A stretch of DNA of 64,000 nt from VRUE01 sp963840565 (GCA_963840565.1 CAWIZH010000006.1:372001-436000); one strand, 5' to 3'. Shown: positions 48,617 to 58,544, numbered from the stretch's first letter. Numbers and translations: made by a program. Notes: generated from the sequence alone by a model not told the origin.

Positions 48617-51448
48617 GTGTCCGACGCAGTGGATCTGATCGAGCGGTTGGGCGATCTCGCGCCGATCGAGGAGGCGCTTGAGGGAGCCGCGGCCGGGGAG
48701 GGGAGCCTCGCTCTGATCTCGGGGCCGGCCGGCATCGGCAAGACGGCGCTGCTCGGTGCCGCGGGCGAGCTGGCACGGTCACGCGGCTTCGCGTTGCTCA
48801 GCGCAACCGCAACCGAGCTCGAGCGCGGGTTCCCCTTTGGGGTTGCGCGGCAGCTCTACCAGCGGGCCCATGCCGAGGCCGGCGAGCAGAAATCGTCGGG
48901 CGCGGTCGACTCGCTCTTCGCTCCCGTGGGCAGCGGAGGCGATGGCCTCGACGTCTCCTTCCAGGTTCTCGACGGCCTCTACTGGTTGGTCGCCGATTTG
49001 GCCCAGGAGGCGCCGCTGCTGATCCTCGTCGACGACGTGCAGTGGTGCGACGAGCCCTCGCTGCGCCACTTCCTCTATCTCGCCCGCCGCCTCGAGGATC
49101 TCGGCGTCTTCCTGCTGCAGGCCGAGCGCAGCGGCGAGCCGCCGCACGCGGCGCTCGAAGACCTGCGGGACGTTGCCGCATTGCGCCTCGAACCCGCTCC
49201 GCTCAGCCTCGACGGGGTCGGGGAGCTGGTCCGGCGGGCGCTCGGCCAAGCCCCGTCCTCCGTCTTTGCCTCGACCTGCCTGGAGCAGACCGGGGGGTAC
49301 CCGCTCTACCTAGGGGAGCTCCTGCACGTTGCGCAGGAGCGCGGTATCGACCCCGACGACGACGCTGCCGGTGAGATCGAGAACGTCGATGCCGAGAACC
49401 TGGCTCGCCACGTCTGGAGGCGGATCGAGGCTGTCGGCGGTGATGCGCCCACGGTCGTCGGGTTGGTCTCGATCCTGGGGGAGAGGGCGGATCCAGGCAG
49501 GATCGGCCTCCTTTCAGAGCTGCCGGCGGCAACCGCCGCCGAGATCCTCGAAAGGTTGGCCGAGCAGGGAGTCCTGGAGGGCCAGGATCCACCGCGATTC
49601 ACCCACCCCGTCGTCCGCGCCTCGGTGGAGTCGCGCCTCTCATCCGGGCTGCTCGACACCTGGCACCGGGGGGCGGCTCGCCTGCTCGACCGCGAGAGCG
49701 CCGACATCCGCGAGATCGCCGGGCACCTGATGAAGTGCCATCCCGAGGGAGACGAGTGGGTGGTCGGGCGCCTGCGGGAGTTCGCCGGCGCGGTTCTCGG
49801 CCCCGGCGCGCCCGAGTCGGCTGCGCTGGCCCTGCGCCGGGCGCTTGCCGAGCCGCCAGCGGAGGGGGTGCGAATCCCCCTGCTGCGCGAATTGGCCCGC
49901 GCCGAGGACGTCTCGGGCGATTCAGCCGCGGCGCTCGCCCATCTCGGCCAGGCGCTGAAGCTGACTGAGGACGGTCGTGAACGGGCCGAGCTGGCGATCG
50001 ACCAGGCTCAGGTCCTTGCCCAGGCCAGCAGCTTCGTCGATGCGGTCCAAGCCCTGGAGGCAGCCCTTGTCGCCCTGGATGGCAGCGACCGAGACCTCGA
50101 GGAGCGCATCGACGCCGAGCTGATCACCTACGCGATGTTCTCCGCCGACGTCCGCGAGCGCGGCCTGCGACGCCTCGCCCGCTACGAGGGCCGGGTTCCG
50201 GATGGTCCGGCCGCACAGCCGGTGCTGACCGCGATGGCCCTCGCTTCGATGCTCACCAAGCAGCCCGCGACCGACGGGGCGGCCTTGGCCGAGCGCGCCA
50301 TGCTGGCCGGTGGCGTCCGCAGCGCCGGTTTTGGGATCGAGACCTGGACGGCCGCCGCCTGGGTGATGATCTTCGCCGACCGTCCCGACCTGGCCCAGCT
50401 GCATTGCGAGCGCGAGCTCCCGGCCGTTCGTCGCCAGGGGCACCCGCGGGAGATCTTCGCGATCGAATCGACCCTCGCCTGCGCGGCGCTGCGACGCGGT
50501 GACATCGCCAGCGCCGCCTCGCGCGCGCAGACCTCGCTCGCGATCGGTGATCGTGGTCCGCACGAGGCCTGGGGGCACGGTGTCAACGCCCTGGCTCTGC
50601 TGGACGCCGGCGACCTCGATGGCGCCGAGCAGGCGCTCGGAGCTGCTTCGCCTGAGCATTGGGACGAGCAGACGGATGGCAGCTTCAGCCTCCTCTACGC
50701 GCGGGCTCAACTGCGGACCATCCAGGGCCGCTTCGACGAGGCGGGCGCCGACCTCGATGAGCTGCGACGGCGTGCGGAGGCCCTCGGCCCGGGCTTTCGC
50801 ACTTTTGACGACATCTGGCGCGTTCCCGGAGCGACGCTCGCTCACCGTCGCGGTGAGGTCGAGCGCGCCCGCGCCCTGGCGGCGGAAGAGCTGGAGTACG
50901 CGCGCTACTTCGGCGGGGCTGGATACCTCGGCCAGGTCCTGCGCACGGCGGCGGCCGTGGGCGAGCCGGAGCCCGCGCTGGAGCTGCTTCGCGAGTCGGT
51001 CGAGTTGCTGGCGCCCTCCCAGTTCCGGCTCGAGTACGCGCGTTCGCTGGTCGAGCTGGGAGCGGCGCTGCGCCGGCGCGGCGAGCGGGCGGCGGCCCGG
51101 GAGCCCCTCGCCGAGGGCCTCGACCTCGCCTATCGCTGTGGCGCCGGCGCCGTGGTGACGCAGGCGCTGGCCGAGCTTCGGGCCTGCGGCGCGCGGCCGC
51201 GGCGGCCGGTTCGCGACGGAGTCGAGGCGCTGACCCCGAGCGAGACGCGGGTCGCTCTGCTCGCGGTGGAGGGACGGACGAACCGCGAGATCGCCCAGGA
51301 GCTCTACGTGACCCTGAAGACGGCGGAGGGGACGCTGGGCCGGGCCTACGCGAAGCTCGGCATCTCCGGGCGCGGCGCGCGGCAGGCGCTTCCCGAGGCT
51401 CTGGGGCCATTGCTGGCGGGGTCGTCCGCCCCAAACTCAGGGGTCTGA
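48617..51448 (+). CDS. LuxR-family (LAL-type) ATP-binding transcriptional regulator
   Basis: The 943-residue regulator starts with GTG. The N-terminal STAND/AAA ATPase has Walker A ISGPAGIGKTALL (~residue 35) and Walker B LLILVDDVQWCD (~135). The middle is made of TPR-like helical repeats, for example ALAHLGQALKLTEDGRERAE. The C-terminal LuxR helix-turn-helix reads LTPSETRVALLAVEGRTNRE, then IAQELYVTLKTAEGTLGRAY and AKLGI. LAL regulators typically control catabolic or secondary-metabolite genes on binding an inducer. The P450 gene 42 bp downstream is the obvious candidate target. Confidence 0.9.
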   Translation: MSDAVDLIERLGDLAPIEEALEGAAAGEGSLALISGPAGIGKTALLGAAGELARSRGFALLSATATELERGFPFGVARQLYQRAHAEAGEQKSSGAVDSLFAPVGSGGDGLDVSFQVLDGLYWLVADLAQEAPLLILVDDVQWCDEPSLRHFLYLARRLEDLGVFLLQAERSGEPPHAALEDLRDVAALRLEPAPLSLDGVGELVRRALGQAPSSVFASTCLEQTGGYPLYLGELLHVAQERGIDPDDDAAGEIENVDAENLARHVWRRIEAVGGDAPTVVGLVSILGERADPGRIGLLSELPAATAAEILERLAEQGVLEGQDPPRFTHPVVRASVESRLSSGLLDTWHRGAARLLDRESADIREIAGHLMKCHPEGDEWVVGRLREFAGAVLGPGAPESAALALRRALAEPPAEGVRIPLLRELARAEDVSGDSAAALAHLGQALKLTEDGRERAELAIDQAQVLAQASSFVDAVQALEAALVALDGSDRDLEERIDAELITYAMFSADVRERGLRRLARYEGRVPDGPAAQPVLTAMALASMLTKQPATDGAALAERAMLAGGVRSAGFGIETWTAAAWVMIFADRPDLAQLHCERELPAVRRQGHPREIFAIESTLACAALRRGDIASAASRAQTSLAIGDRGPHEAWGHGVNALALLDAGDLDGAEQALGAASPEHWDEQTDGSFSLLYARAQLRTIQGRFDEAGADLDELRRRAEALGPGFRTFDDIWRVPGATLAHRRGEVERARALAAEELEYARYFGGAGYLGQVLRTAAAVGEPEPALELLRESVELLAPSQFRLEYARSLVELGAALRRRGERAAAREPLAEGLDLAYRCGAGAVVTQALAELRACGARPRRPVRDGVEALTPSETRVALLAVEGRTNREIAQELYVTLKTAEGTLGRAYAKLGISGRGARQALPEALGPLLAGSSAPNSGV

Positions 51449-51490
51449 CCCCGTAGCGAAAGGGCGATGCGGTGACCGAATATTGCCGCC

Positions 51491-52858
51491 ATGCCAAGGC
51501 AGAGCCCTCGCTATCCGCCCGGTCCGACCACTCCCCGTCTCCACCAGCTCTGGCGGCTCAACTCCGACTTCCTCGGCTTCATGGAGTCATGTGCCGAGCG
51601 GTATGGCGACGTCTTCACGATCAGCGCGCCTCCCTACGACGCCTTCGTCGTCGCCACGGCGCCGCAGGACATACAGGCGATCCTCTGCGACCGCGATCGC
51701 TTCGCCGGGGGCGAGGCCGCCGACTTCATCGCGCCGCTGGTCGGCGAGCGCTCGGTGATCGTCGCCTCGGGCGGCGATCACATGCGCCAGCGCAAGCTGC
51801 TGCTGCCGCCCTTCCACGGCGAGCGGGTGCGGGGCTGGGGCGAGCGGATCGAGGCGATCGCGGCCGCGGAGCTCGATCGCCTGCCGATCGGCGAGACGAT
51901 CGCCCTGCGGCCGGCGATGCAGCGGATCACCTTCGACGTGATCTGCCGCCTCGTCTTCGGCATGGAAGACGCGTCGAAGATCGCCGAGTTCAACGCGGCG
52001 ATGAAGCGGCTGACCGATCCGCGGCTCGCGCCGATGCTCTTCTTCCCCTTCATGTTCAGGCGGGGTGGCCGCTTCAGCCCGAGTCGCCTCTACTTCTCGC
52101 GGCGCGATCCGGTCGACCGGCTGATCTTCGCGGAGATCAGCCGGCACCGCGAAGACCCCGGGGCCGGCGATCGCGACGACGTCCTCTCGATGCTGATCGC
52201 CGCCCGTGACGATCGCGATCGCCCGCTGAGCGACGAGGAGCTGCGAGACGAGCTGCTCGGCCTGCTGGTCGCCGGGCACGAGACGACAGCCACCGCGCTC
52301 GCCTGGGCGAGCGAGCGCCTCTCCCGTCACCCCGCGGTCCAGCGGCGGCTCGCCGCGGAGCTCGACGAGGGCGGTGATGCCTACCTCGACGCGGTGATCC
52401 AGGAGACGACGCGAAATCGCCCTCCGCTCACCGATGGAGTCCGCATCGCGATCGAGGACACCGAACTGGGCGGCCACCCGATTCCGGCTGGGACGCGCGT
52501 CGCCGCCAGGTTCTGCGTCACCCACCGCCGGGCGGACATCTGGGGGGATTCGCTCGTCTTCCGCCCTGAGCGCTTTCTGGAAGGGAAGCCCGAGCCTTAC
52601 TCCTTCACTCCCTTCGGCGGCGGCATTCGCCGCTGCGTCGGCGCTCCCCTGGCCAACAGCGAGATCCGCATCGTGCTCAGGGCGATGCTGAAGCGCTTCA
52701 GTCTCGAGCCGGATGAAGCGCCTGAGGAGAAGATGAAGCTGGTGGGCGCCACCCTCGCGCCGTCGAAGGGCGGGCGCGTCGTGCTGCGCCGACGTCCCGC
52801 CTCACCGTCGGAGGGGCTGCACCCCGAGCTCTGGTCGGGCCTGGCCTTCTCCCGCTGA
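51491..52858 (+). CDS. Cytochrome P450
   Basis: This full-length P450 has 455 residues and no membrane anchor. It has the I-helix LLVAGHETTATALAWA (~262), the K-helix ExxR in IQETTRNRPP (~302), PERF in VFRPERFLEG, and the haem loop FTPFGGGIRRCVGAPLAN with the axial Cys (~398). The proline-rich start PRYPPGPTTPRLHQL is like CYP enzymes with a prokaryotic-type soluble fold (resembling the CYP110/CYP135 style). It lies just after the LAL regulator and before a strong terminator. Substrate and redox partners are unknown; no ferredoxin gene is nearby. Confidence 0.9.
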   Translation: MPRQSPRYPPGPTTPRLHQLWRLNSDFLGFMESCAERYGDVFTISAPPYDAFVVATAPQDIQAILCDRDRFAGGEAADFIAPLVGERSVIVASGGDHMRQRKLLLPPFHGERVRGWGERIEAIAAAELDRLPIGETIALRPAMQRITFDVICRLVFGMEDASKIAEFNAAMKRLTDPRLAPMLFFPFMFRRGGRFSPSRLYFSRRDPVDRLIFAEISRHREDPGAGDRDDVLSMLIAARDDRDRPLSDEELRDELLGLLVAGHETTATALAWASERLSRHPAVQRRLAAELDEGGDAYLDAVIQETTRNRPPLTDGVRIAIEDTELGGHPIPAGTRVAARFCVTHRRADIWGDSLVFRPERFLEGKPEPYSFTPFGGGIRRCVGAPLANSEIRIVLRAMLKRFSLEPDEAPEEKMKLVGATLAPSKGGRVVLRRRPASPSEGLHPELWSGLAFSR

Positions 52859-52874
52859 CCACCTCGCCGCCCTC

Positions 52875-52927
52875 CCGAACTGCATCAACTTCTAGGTCTG
52901 CTGGGCGGAGAAGTTGATGCAGTTCGG
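52875..52927. terminator. Strong hairpin terminator after the P450 gene
   Basis: A 19-bp perfect stem (52875-52893 with 52909-52927; left arm CCGAACTGCATCAACTTCT) encloses a 15-nt loop, followed by CCTTTCC. It lies 17 bp after the P450 stop and about 105 bp before the sulfate-binding protein gene, separating the two transcription units. Confidence 0.75.
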
Positions 52928-53031
52928 CCTTTCCGACTTTGCCGATCGACAATGTGCTACCTTGCCGGGCTCACTTTTAGAAGTAAGTCAGTCAAAAAAG
53001 CAAGTTAGTCGACATAGGAAGGAATCCGTTT

Positions 53032-54084
53032 ATGCGGAACGCTCGCAAGGTAACCCGGCGGCGAGGCGTTAAAGCGGCCCCCGTGGCCGTATTTTTCGCG
53101 CTGCTCATCGCAGTTCTCGTCGCTGGTTGTGGCAGTAGCTCAGACGACTCCAGCTCGAGCTCATCGGGCGGAGGCAAGCTCGACGTGGTCGGCTACTCCA
53201 CGCCCGAATCCGTCTACCAGGAAAGCCTGGAGCCGGCGTTCGAAAAGACCTCAGCGGGCGAAGGGGTCAGCTTCAGCAACTCCTTCGGCGCCTCTGGCGA
53301 CCAGAGCCGCGCCGTGGTTGCCGGTCAGCCGGCCTCGGTCGTCCACTTCGCCCAGGCCGGCGACATGGAACGGCTGGTCGAAGAAGGTGGGCTCGTCGCC
53401 AAAGACTGGGACAAGCAGAAATACGGCGGCATCGCCCAGGACTCGGTCGTCGTGATCAGCGTCCGCAAGGGCAACCCGGACGGAATCCACACCCTCGACG
53501 ACGTGCTGAGCAAGGACGTCGACGTGGTCACGCCCAACCCGTTCAGCTCCGGCGCGGCGCGCTGGAACATCATGGCCGTCTACGGCACGCTGATCAACGA
53601 GGGCAAGTCTCCTGACCAGGCTCTCGCCGGGGTCAAGACGCTGCTCGAAAAGACCACCGCGCAGCCGGGCAGCGCCCGCGACGCGCTGGCGGCCTTCACC
53701 CAGGGCGAGGGCGACGTACTGCTCGGCTACGAGAACGAGGCGATCAAGGCCGAAGACGAAGGCGAAGACATCGAACACGTGATCCCGCCCTCGACGATCC
53801 TGATCGAAACCCCGATCGCGGTCACCAAAGACGCGCCGGAGCCCGCGGCCGAAGATTTCCTCAAGTTCATCTGGTCCGACGAAGGCCAGGAAATCTGGGC
53901 CGAAAACGGTTACCGCCCGGTCAACCCGAAGCTCGTCGACGCGAAGCAGTTCCCGACGCCGAAGGATCTCTTCAAGATCAGCCAGTTCGGCGGCTGGAGC
54001 AAGGTCAACGACGAATTCTTCGATGACGAAACCGGTTCGGTCGCCAAGATCGAGTCTGAACTCGGGGTCTCCACCTCAGGCTGA
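53032..54084 (+). CDS. Sulfate/thiosulfate ABC transporter substrate-binding lipoprotein
   Basis: The 350-residue lipoprotein has a lipobox LVAGC after a hydrophobic core, with a Ser/Asp-rich linker. The mature domain carries LDVVGYSTPESVYQESLEPA, SNSFGASGDQSRAVVAGQPA and NPFSSGAARWNIMAVYG, the anion-binding signatures of Sbp/CysP. It delivers sulfate to the two permeases that follow. The stop overlaps the cysT start (TGATG). ATAGGAAGGAATC precedes the ATG as ribosome site. The upstream A/T-rich segment (52968-53020) probably holds the promoter. Confidence 0.9.
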   Translation: MRNARKVTRRRGVKAAPVAVFFALLIAVLVAGCGSSSDDSSSSSSGGGKLDVVGYSTPESVYQESLEPAFEKTSAGEGVSFSNSFGASGDQSRAVVAGQPASVVHFAQAGDMERLVEEGGLVAKDWDKQKYGGIAQDSVVVISVRKGNPDGIHTLDDVLSKDVDVVTPNPFSSGAARWNIMAVYGTLINEGKSPDQALAGVKTLLEKTTAQPGSARDALAAFTQGEGDVLLGYENEAIKAEDEGEDIEHVIPPSTILIETPIAVTKDAPEPAAEDFLKFIWSDEGQEIWAENGYRPVNPKLVDAKQFPTPKDLFKISQFGGWSKVNDEFFDDETGSVAKIESELGVSTSG

Positions 54085-55010
54085 TGTCCGCGCACCCGGC
54101 AAGCGCACCACCAGTATCGGTACCACCCAGGGCGGGCATCCGCCTGCCCTGGGTAGGCGCCGGCCTCGGCCGCGGCACGGTCGTGCTCTACCTGAGCCTG
54201 ATCGTCCTGCTGCCGTTGGCGGCCCTGACCAGCCAGGCTTTCGAAGATGGGTTCAGCACCTTCTGGACCCAGGTCACCTCCCCGCAGGCGGTCCGCTCGC
54301 TCGAGCTGACCATCATCTGCTCGCTGATCGTGGTCGCGATCAACGCGGTCTTCGGCACGATCATCGCCTGGCTCCTCGTCCGCGACGAGTTCCCGGGCAA
54401 GTCCGCCGTCAACGCGGTGATCGACCTTCCCTTCGCGCTGCCGACGATCGTCGCCAGCCTCACGCTGCTGGCCCTCTACGGCAACGACAGCCCGGTCGGC
54501 ATCGACATCAGCAGCACCCGGATTGCGGTCGTGGTCGCGCTCCTTTTCGTCACCCTGCCCTTCGTCGTCCGCGCGGTACAGCCGCTCCTGATCGAGATGG
54601 ACCGTGAGATGGAGGAGGCGGCGGCCTCGCTGGGGGCGAGCGGCTTCACGGTCTTCCGTCGCATCATCTTCCCCAACCTTCTGCCCGGCCTGGCGGCCGG
54701 CGTCGCGCTCGCCTTCGCCCGCGCGCTCGGCGAGTTCGGCTCCGTGCTGCTCTTCGCCGGCGGGCTGCCGCAGACGATGGTCTCCTCGGTCTTCATCCGC
54801 CAGCAGATCGAGTCGGGCAACGACATCGGCGCCTCCGCGGTCTCGGTGGTCCTGCTGATCGCAGCGCTGCTGATGCTGGCCGTGATCACCTGGGTCCAGC
54901 GCTGGGGCAGTCGCCACGAGCGCAGCAGCAGTAGCAGCAGCGGCCTGACCGTGATGCCGATGAGCGGCGAGGACTTCACCAAGGAGGGAGACGGCGATGA
55001 GGACCGCTAG
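54084..55010 (+). CDS. cysT: Sulfate ABC transporter permease CysT
   Basis: The 308-residue inner-membrane permease has six helices. The family EAA loop reads MEEAAASLGASGFTVFRRII, with GLAAGVALAFARALGEFGSV after it, diagnostic of CysT/ModB-type permeases. The start LPWVGAGLGRGTVVLYLSLI corresponds to the family N-terminus, preceded by a Pro/Ala-rich extension of about 25 residues. It overlaps the binding-protein gene by 1 bp and cysW by 14 bp. Confidence 0.9.
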   Translation: MSAHPASAPPVSVPPRAGIRLPWVGAGLGRGTVVLYLSLIVLLPLAALTSQAFEDGFSTFWTQVTSPQAVRSLELTIICSLIVVAINAVFGTIIAWLLVRDEFPGKSAVNAVIDLPFALPTIVASLTLLALYGNDSPVGIDISSTRIAVVVALLFVTLPFVVRAVQPLLIEMDREMEEAAASLGASGFTVFRRIIFPNLLPGLAAGVALAFARALGEFGSVLLFAGGLPQTMVSSVFIRQQIESGNDIGASAVSVVLLIAALLMLAVITWVQRWGSRHERSSSSSSGLTVMPMSGEDFTKEGDGDEDR

Positions 55011-55806
55011 CTCGGCGCGAAGCCGCTGGGGGCTGCGCACCCTCGGGCTCGGCTACCTGACCCTGCTCCTGCTCGCGCCCCTGGTGATGATCTTCTACAA
55101 GACCTTCGAACACGGCCTGGCGCCGCCGATCGACGCGATCACCTCGCCCGACGGCCTGCACGCGCTGAAGCTGAGCCTGCTGATGGTCGCGATCGCGGTG
55201 CCGCTCAACACGATCTTCGGCGTCGGCTGCGCGCTCTTGCTGGTCCGCCACAAGTGGAAGGGCAACGGCGCGATCGACGCGATCATCAACCTGCCCTTCG
55301 CGATCTCGCCGGTCGTGATCGGGCTCTCGCTCTTCCTCCTCTACGGCACCAAAGGCTGGTTGGGACCGACGCTCTCCGAAGCCGGGATCGAAATCCTCTT
55401 CTCGGTCCCTGGCATGGTCCTCGCCAGCATCTTCGTCTCGCTGCCATTTGTGGTCCGCGAGACGGTGCCGGTCCTGCAGGAGATCGGCACCGAGCAGGAG
55501 CAGGCCGCCTCGACCCTCGGCGCCAACGCCTGGCAGACCTTCTGGCGCGTCACCCTGCCGGCGATCCGCTGGGGCGTCGCCTACGGCGTCGTGCTCACCA
55601 CCGCTCGCGTGCTCGGCGAGTTCGGCGCGGTCTCGATCGTCTCCGGCCAGATCTCCGGCGAGACGGAAACGCTGCCCCTCTTCGTCGAAAAGCAGTTCGC
55701 CAACTTCAACACGGCGGGGGCTTTCGGGGCGTCCGTCCTGCTCGCCGTGCTCGCACTGACAACCCTGCTCGCAATGAACGTCCTAAAGAGAAAGGAGGAC
55801 GCCTGA
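54997..55806 (+). CDS. cysW: Sulfate ABC transporter permease CysW
   Basis: The 269-residue permease has six helices and the EAA loop EQEQAASTLGANAWQTFWRV, followed by GVVLTTARVLGEFGAVSIVS and the CysW-typical ISGETETLPLFVEKQF. It pairs with CysT to form the membrane channel. ATG 54997 lies within the cysT 3' end. Its stop overlaps the cysA start (TGATG), so the whole transporter is one coupled operon. Confidence 0.9.
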   Translation: MRTASSARSRWGLRTLGLGYLTLLLLAPLVMIFYKTFEHGLAPPIDAITSPDGLHALKLSLLMVAIAVPLNTIFGVGCALLLVRHKWKGNGAIDAIINLPFAISPVVIGLSLFLLYGTKGWLGPTLSEAGIEILFSVPGMVLASIFVSLPFVVRETVPVLQEIGTEQEQAASTLGANAWQTFWRVTLPAIRWGVAYGVVLTTARVLGEFGAVSIVSGQISGETETLPLFVEKQFANFNTAGAFGASVLLAVLALTTLLAMNVLKRKEDA

Positions 55807-56846
55807 TGGGAATCACAGTCGAGGGAGCAAGCAAGCGCTTCGGTGACTTTCAGGCCCTCAACGACGTATCGATAGAGGTTCCGAACGGCTCGCTGACCGC
55901 CCTGCTGGGGCCGAGCGGCAGCGGCAAGTCAACCCTGCTGCGGGCGATTGCCGGGCTGGAGACGCTCGACGGCGGCCGCGTTCTGATCGACGACGAGGAC
56001 GTTTCGACGAAGCCGACGCAGAAGCGCGAAGTCGGCTTCGTCTTCCAGCACTACGCCGCCTTCAAGCACATGACGGTCTTCGAGAACGTCGGCTTCGGGC
56101 TGAAGATTCGCAAGTGGGACAAGGCGAAGATCTCCGACCGCGTGCATGAGCTGCTGCGCCTGGTCCAGCTCGACGGGCTGGCGGAGCGCTACCCGTCACA
56201 GCTCTCCGGCGGCCAGCGCCAGCGCATGGCCCTGGCCCGAGCGCTGGCGGTCGAGCCCCAGGTGCTGCTGCTCGACGAGCCCTTCGGCGCCCTCGACGCC
56301 AAGGTGCGCAAGGACCTGCGCGCCTGGCTGCGCAACCTCCACGAGGAGATGCACGTAACGACGATCTTCGTCACCCACGACCAGGAGGAGGCGATGGACG
56401 TCGCCGGCCAGCTCGTCGTGATGAACGAGGGACGGGTCGAACAGTCGGGCACGGCCAACGAGCTCTATGAGCAGCCGGCGACCGAGTTCGTGATGAGCTT
56501 CGTCGGCGAGGTCAACCGGCTCGGCGAGAGCTACGTGCGCCCGCACGACATGTCGGTCGCGCTCGACCGCGACGAGGGTGCCGAGGAGGCGATGGTGCAG
56601 CGGATCGTCGCCCTCGGCTTCGAGATCCGGGTCGAGTTCGTGCTCGGCGACGGCACCGAGGTCTGGGCGCAGCTGACCCGCGCCGAACTGCAGAAGCTGG
56701 AGCTGCGCGAGGGGCAGATCGTCTACCTCCGGCCCGGCCAGATCAAGAGCTTCAACGGTGATGTCCCATCGTCCGATGGCCACGGGGCCTCGACTCCCCG
56801 TGGCCCTGAGGACGGCGGTGACGCAGAGGTATCTGCAGCCGTCTGA
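55806..56846 (+). CDS. cysA: Sulfate ABC transporter ATP-binding protein CysA
   Basis: The 346-residue ATPase has Walker A LLGPSGSGKSTLLRAIAG, the Q-loop in GFVFQHYAAFKHMTVFENV, signature SQLSGGQRQRMALARALA, Walker B VLLLDEPFGALD and the switch His in FVTHDQEEAMD. The C-terminal TOBE-like regulatory region has YVRPHDMSVAL. ATG 55806 overlaps cysW. It powers sulfate/thiosulfate import for cysteine synthesis. The tail after about residue 320 is a low-complexity acidic extension. Confidence 0.95.
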   Translation: MGITVEGASKRFGDFQALNDVSIEVPNGSLTALLGPSGSGKSTLLRAIAGLETLDGGRVLIDDEDVSTKPTQKREVGFVFQHYAAFKHMTVFENVGFGLKIRKWDKAKISDRVHELLRLVQLDGLAERYPSQLSGGQRQRMALARALAVEPQVLLLDEPFGALDAKVRKDLRAWLRNLHEEMHVTTIFVTHDQEEAMDVAGQLVVMNEGRVEQSGTANELYEQPATEFVMSFVGEVNRLGESYVRPHDMSVALDRDEGAEEAMVQRIVALGFEIRVEFVLGDGTEVWAQLTRAELQKLELREGQIVYLRPGQIKSFNGDVPSSDGHGASTPRGPEDGGDAEVSAAV

Positions 56847-56854
56847 AGAGGCGA

Positions 56855-56891
56855 GGGGCGGGGTGCGCTTTGCCGGGTGGCGCCCCGCCCC
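56855..56891. terminator. Bidirectional hairpin between cysA and phoD-like gene
   Basis: GGGGCGGGG (56855-56863) pairs with CCCCGCCCC (56883-56891) between two convergent genes, 8 bp after the cysA stop and 9 bp before the phosphatase stop. It lacks a U-tract but is well placed to stop transcription from both sides. Confidence 0.5.
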
Positions 56892-56900
56892 AAACCGCCT

Positions 56901-58544
56901 TCAAGCCAGACGACGCTCGAACGTCTTCTCGAGCTTTCGCTCATCTTCCCCTCCGGCGACCGTCTTGTCGAGTCGGGCCGTCGCGGTGCGACCGTCGAGG
57001 CGCAGCGTTCCGACCTGATTGTCGAAGTACGGGCCCTCGAGCGCTCGCCAGCGGATGCCGGGGTCCGGCGCGCCCGCGAGGTGGGCGAGTCCGCGAGTCA
57101 CTTTGGCGAAGGCGGGGGAGAAGCCGGCCTGCACGACCTTGCGCTCCCGCGCTTCGAGCGGGTTGCGGTAGGGCGAGCAGACCGCCTGGTAGACGGCGCT
57201 CTGCACCCCCGCACCGGACTTGAAGGCGATATCGGCGAGGTAGGCGTGGTGGACGTCGCCGGAGAGCAGGACGATCGAGGCCGGCGGCTTGCCGCGGCGG
57301 CCGGAGCCGACCTCTTCGAGCAGCTCGCGCAGCCGCTGGAATGAGGACTGGAAGGAGGCCCAGTGGTCGAAGTCGACGGCGCGGCGCAGCTGCTCGCTGC
57401 CGCGCCCGACCAGGCCGCCCCAGGCACCGTCGCAGAGCCGCTCGTTCCAGGCCTCGAGGTAATGGAAGCCGGGGGAGAGGAGATAGGGGACGGTGGTGCA
57501 GAGGATGAGGTGGTCGAAGTCACCGCTTGCGTGCTCGACAATCCAGTCCCAGGTGCGGTCGTCGAACATCGAGCGTTTCTCCTCGGTCAATACCCGAGCG
57601 GCGCGCGAGTCGATGAAGATCGCCCGCACGCCGTCGATATCGCGGCAAAAGCTCCAGCGCGTGCCCGCCGCTGTGGTGTCGATTTCCTTTGCCCAGCTGC
57701 GCAGGAGGGCGGTCGCATCGGCGTTCCCCCTCACCTTGCCGTAGAGCTCGTTCTCGTCGAGCTCGCGCGGTGAGAGGTTGCCGAGGTGCTGGTAGATCCA
57801 GTAGCTGGCGATGCCGTCGACGGCGCGCTCGTGCCACCAGGCCTTGCGGTCCATCTCCTCGTGCCAGGAGCGCGAGATGTTCCAGTCGTCGCTCATGTCG
57901 TGGTCGTCCCAGGCCATCGAGGTCGAGACGGTCGAGAGGAGCCAGCGGATCATCGGGTCGCTCCAGCTCTCCTCGTAGAGCCAGCTGTACTCCTCGAAGT
58001 CGACCACCTCCTCGCCCGGCGGCTGACTGGTGTCGCGGCGCGCCCGGATCTTCTCCCGGGTGCGCGGCGAGCCCTCGTCGACGTAGATCTGGTCGCCGAT
58101 CAGGAAGAGCAGCTCCGGCCACTCGCTGCGATCGCCGCGCGCCATCTGGATTGCCAGAACACGGAGGGCGTCGAACTCGAAGCCCTTTGGATCCTGATCC
58201 TTGGTTTCGGTGTAGGGCGGCTCGTGCGGGACAGCCACCCGGCAGGAGCCGAAGCAGATGTCGAGCGCCTTGCCGGGGGAGAGGGTGCGGATTGCGCTCG
58301 GCGGGAGGTCGTGGTCGGGCGCCGGCCAGCGGCGCTCGCCGTCGAGGGCGACCTCGTACTCGTAGAAGCCGCCGGGCTCGAGTCCCTCGATCCGGACCAG
58401 CGCGTAGTGGTGCCCCGCCACCGAGAAGGTCGGCTCGAGCCGACCGAGGATGCCGACCTCACAGGGCTCGCTGGTCTCGACCCAAACCGTCGCCTCGGTT
58501 TCGGAGACGTAGCGCAGCAGGGGGCCAAGGACGAGCTTTGCCAT
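56901..58544 (-). CDS. PhoD-like metallophosphatase (alkaline phosphatase D family)
   Basis: The 547-residue product has an N-terminal fibronectin-like domain (LVLGPLLRYVSETEATVWVE) followed by the PhoD phosphatase domain: LDICFGSCR, FLIGDQIYVDEG, SMAWDDHDMSDDWN and VLLSGDVHHAYLADIAF. The Asp/His ligands of the binuclear metal centre are present. It lacks a signal peptide, unlike secreted PhoD, so it may act in the cytoplasm or leave by another route. It is convergent with cysA. The phosphate transporter downstream suggests phosphate scavenging. Confidence 0.85.
   Translation of the reverse strand: MAKLVLGPLLRYVSETEATVWVETSEPCEVGILGRLEPTFSVAGHHYALVRIEGLEPGGFYEYEVALDGERRWPAPDHDLPPSAIRTLSPGKALDICFGSCRVAVPHEPPYTETKDQDPKGFEFDALRVLAIQMARGDRSEWPELLFLIGDQIYVDEGSPRTREKIRARRDTSQPPGEEVVDFEEYSWLYEESWSDPMIRWLLSTVSTSMAWDDHDMSDDWNISRSWHEEMDRKAWWHERAVDGIASYWIYQHLGNLSPRELDENELYGKVRGNADATALLRSWAKEIDTTAAGTRWSFCRDIDGVRAIFIDSRAARVLTEEKRSMFDDRTWDWIVEHASGDFDHLILCTTVPYLLSPGFHYLEAWNERLCDGAWGGLVGRGSEQLRRAVDFDHWASFQSSFQRLRELLEEVGSGRRGKPPASIVLLSGDVHHAYLADIAFKSGAGVQSAVYQAVCSPYRNPLEARERKVVQAGFSPAFAKVTRGLAHLAGAPDPGIRWRALEGPYFDNQVGTLRLDGRTATARLDKTVAGGEDERKLEKTFERRLA

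Noticed and set aside
47718..48782. 354-residue minus-strand frame over the TauE/SafE gene
   Set aside because: Arg/Gln/Asp-rich shadow; the plus strand encodes a clear membrane protein.
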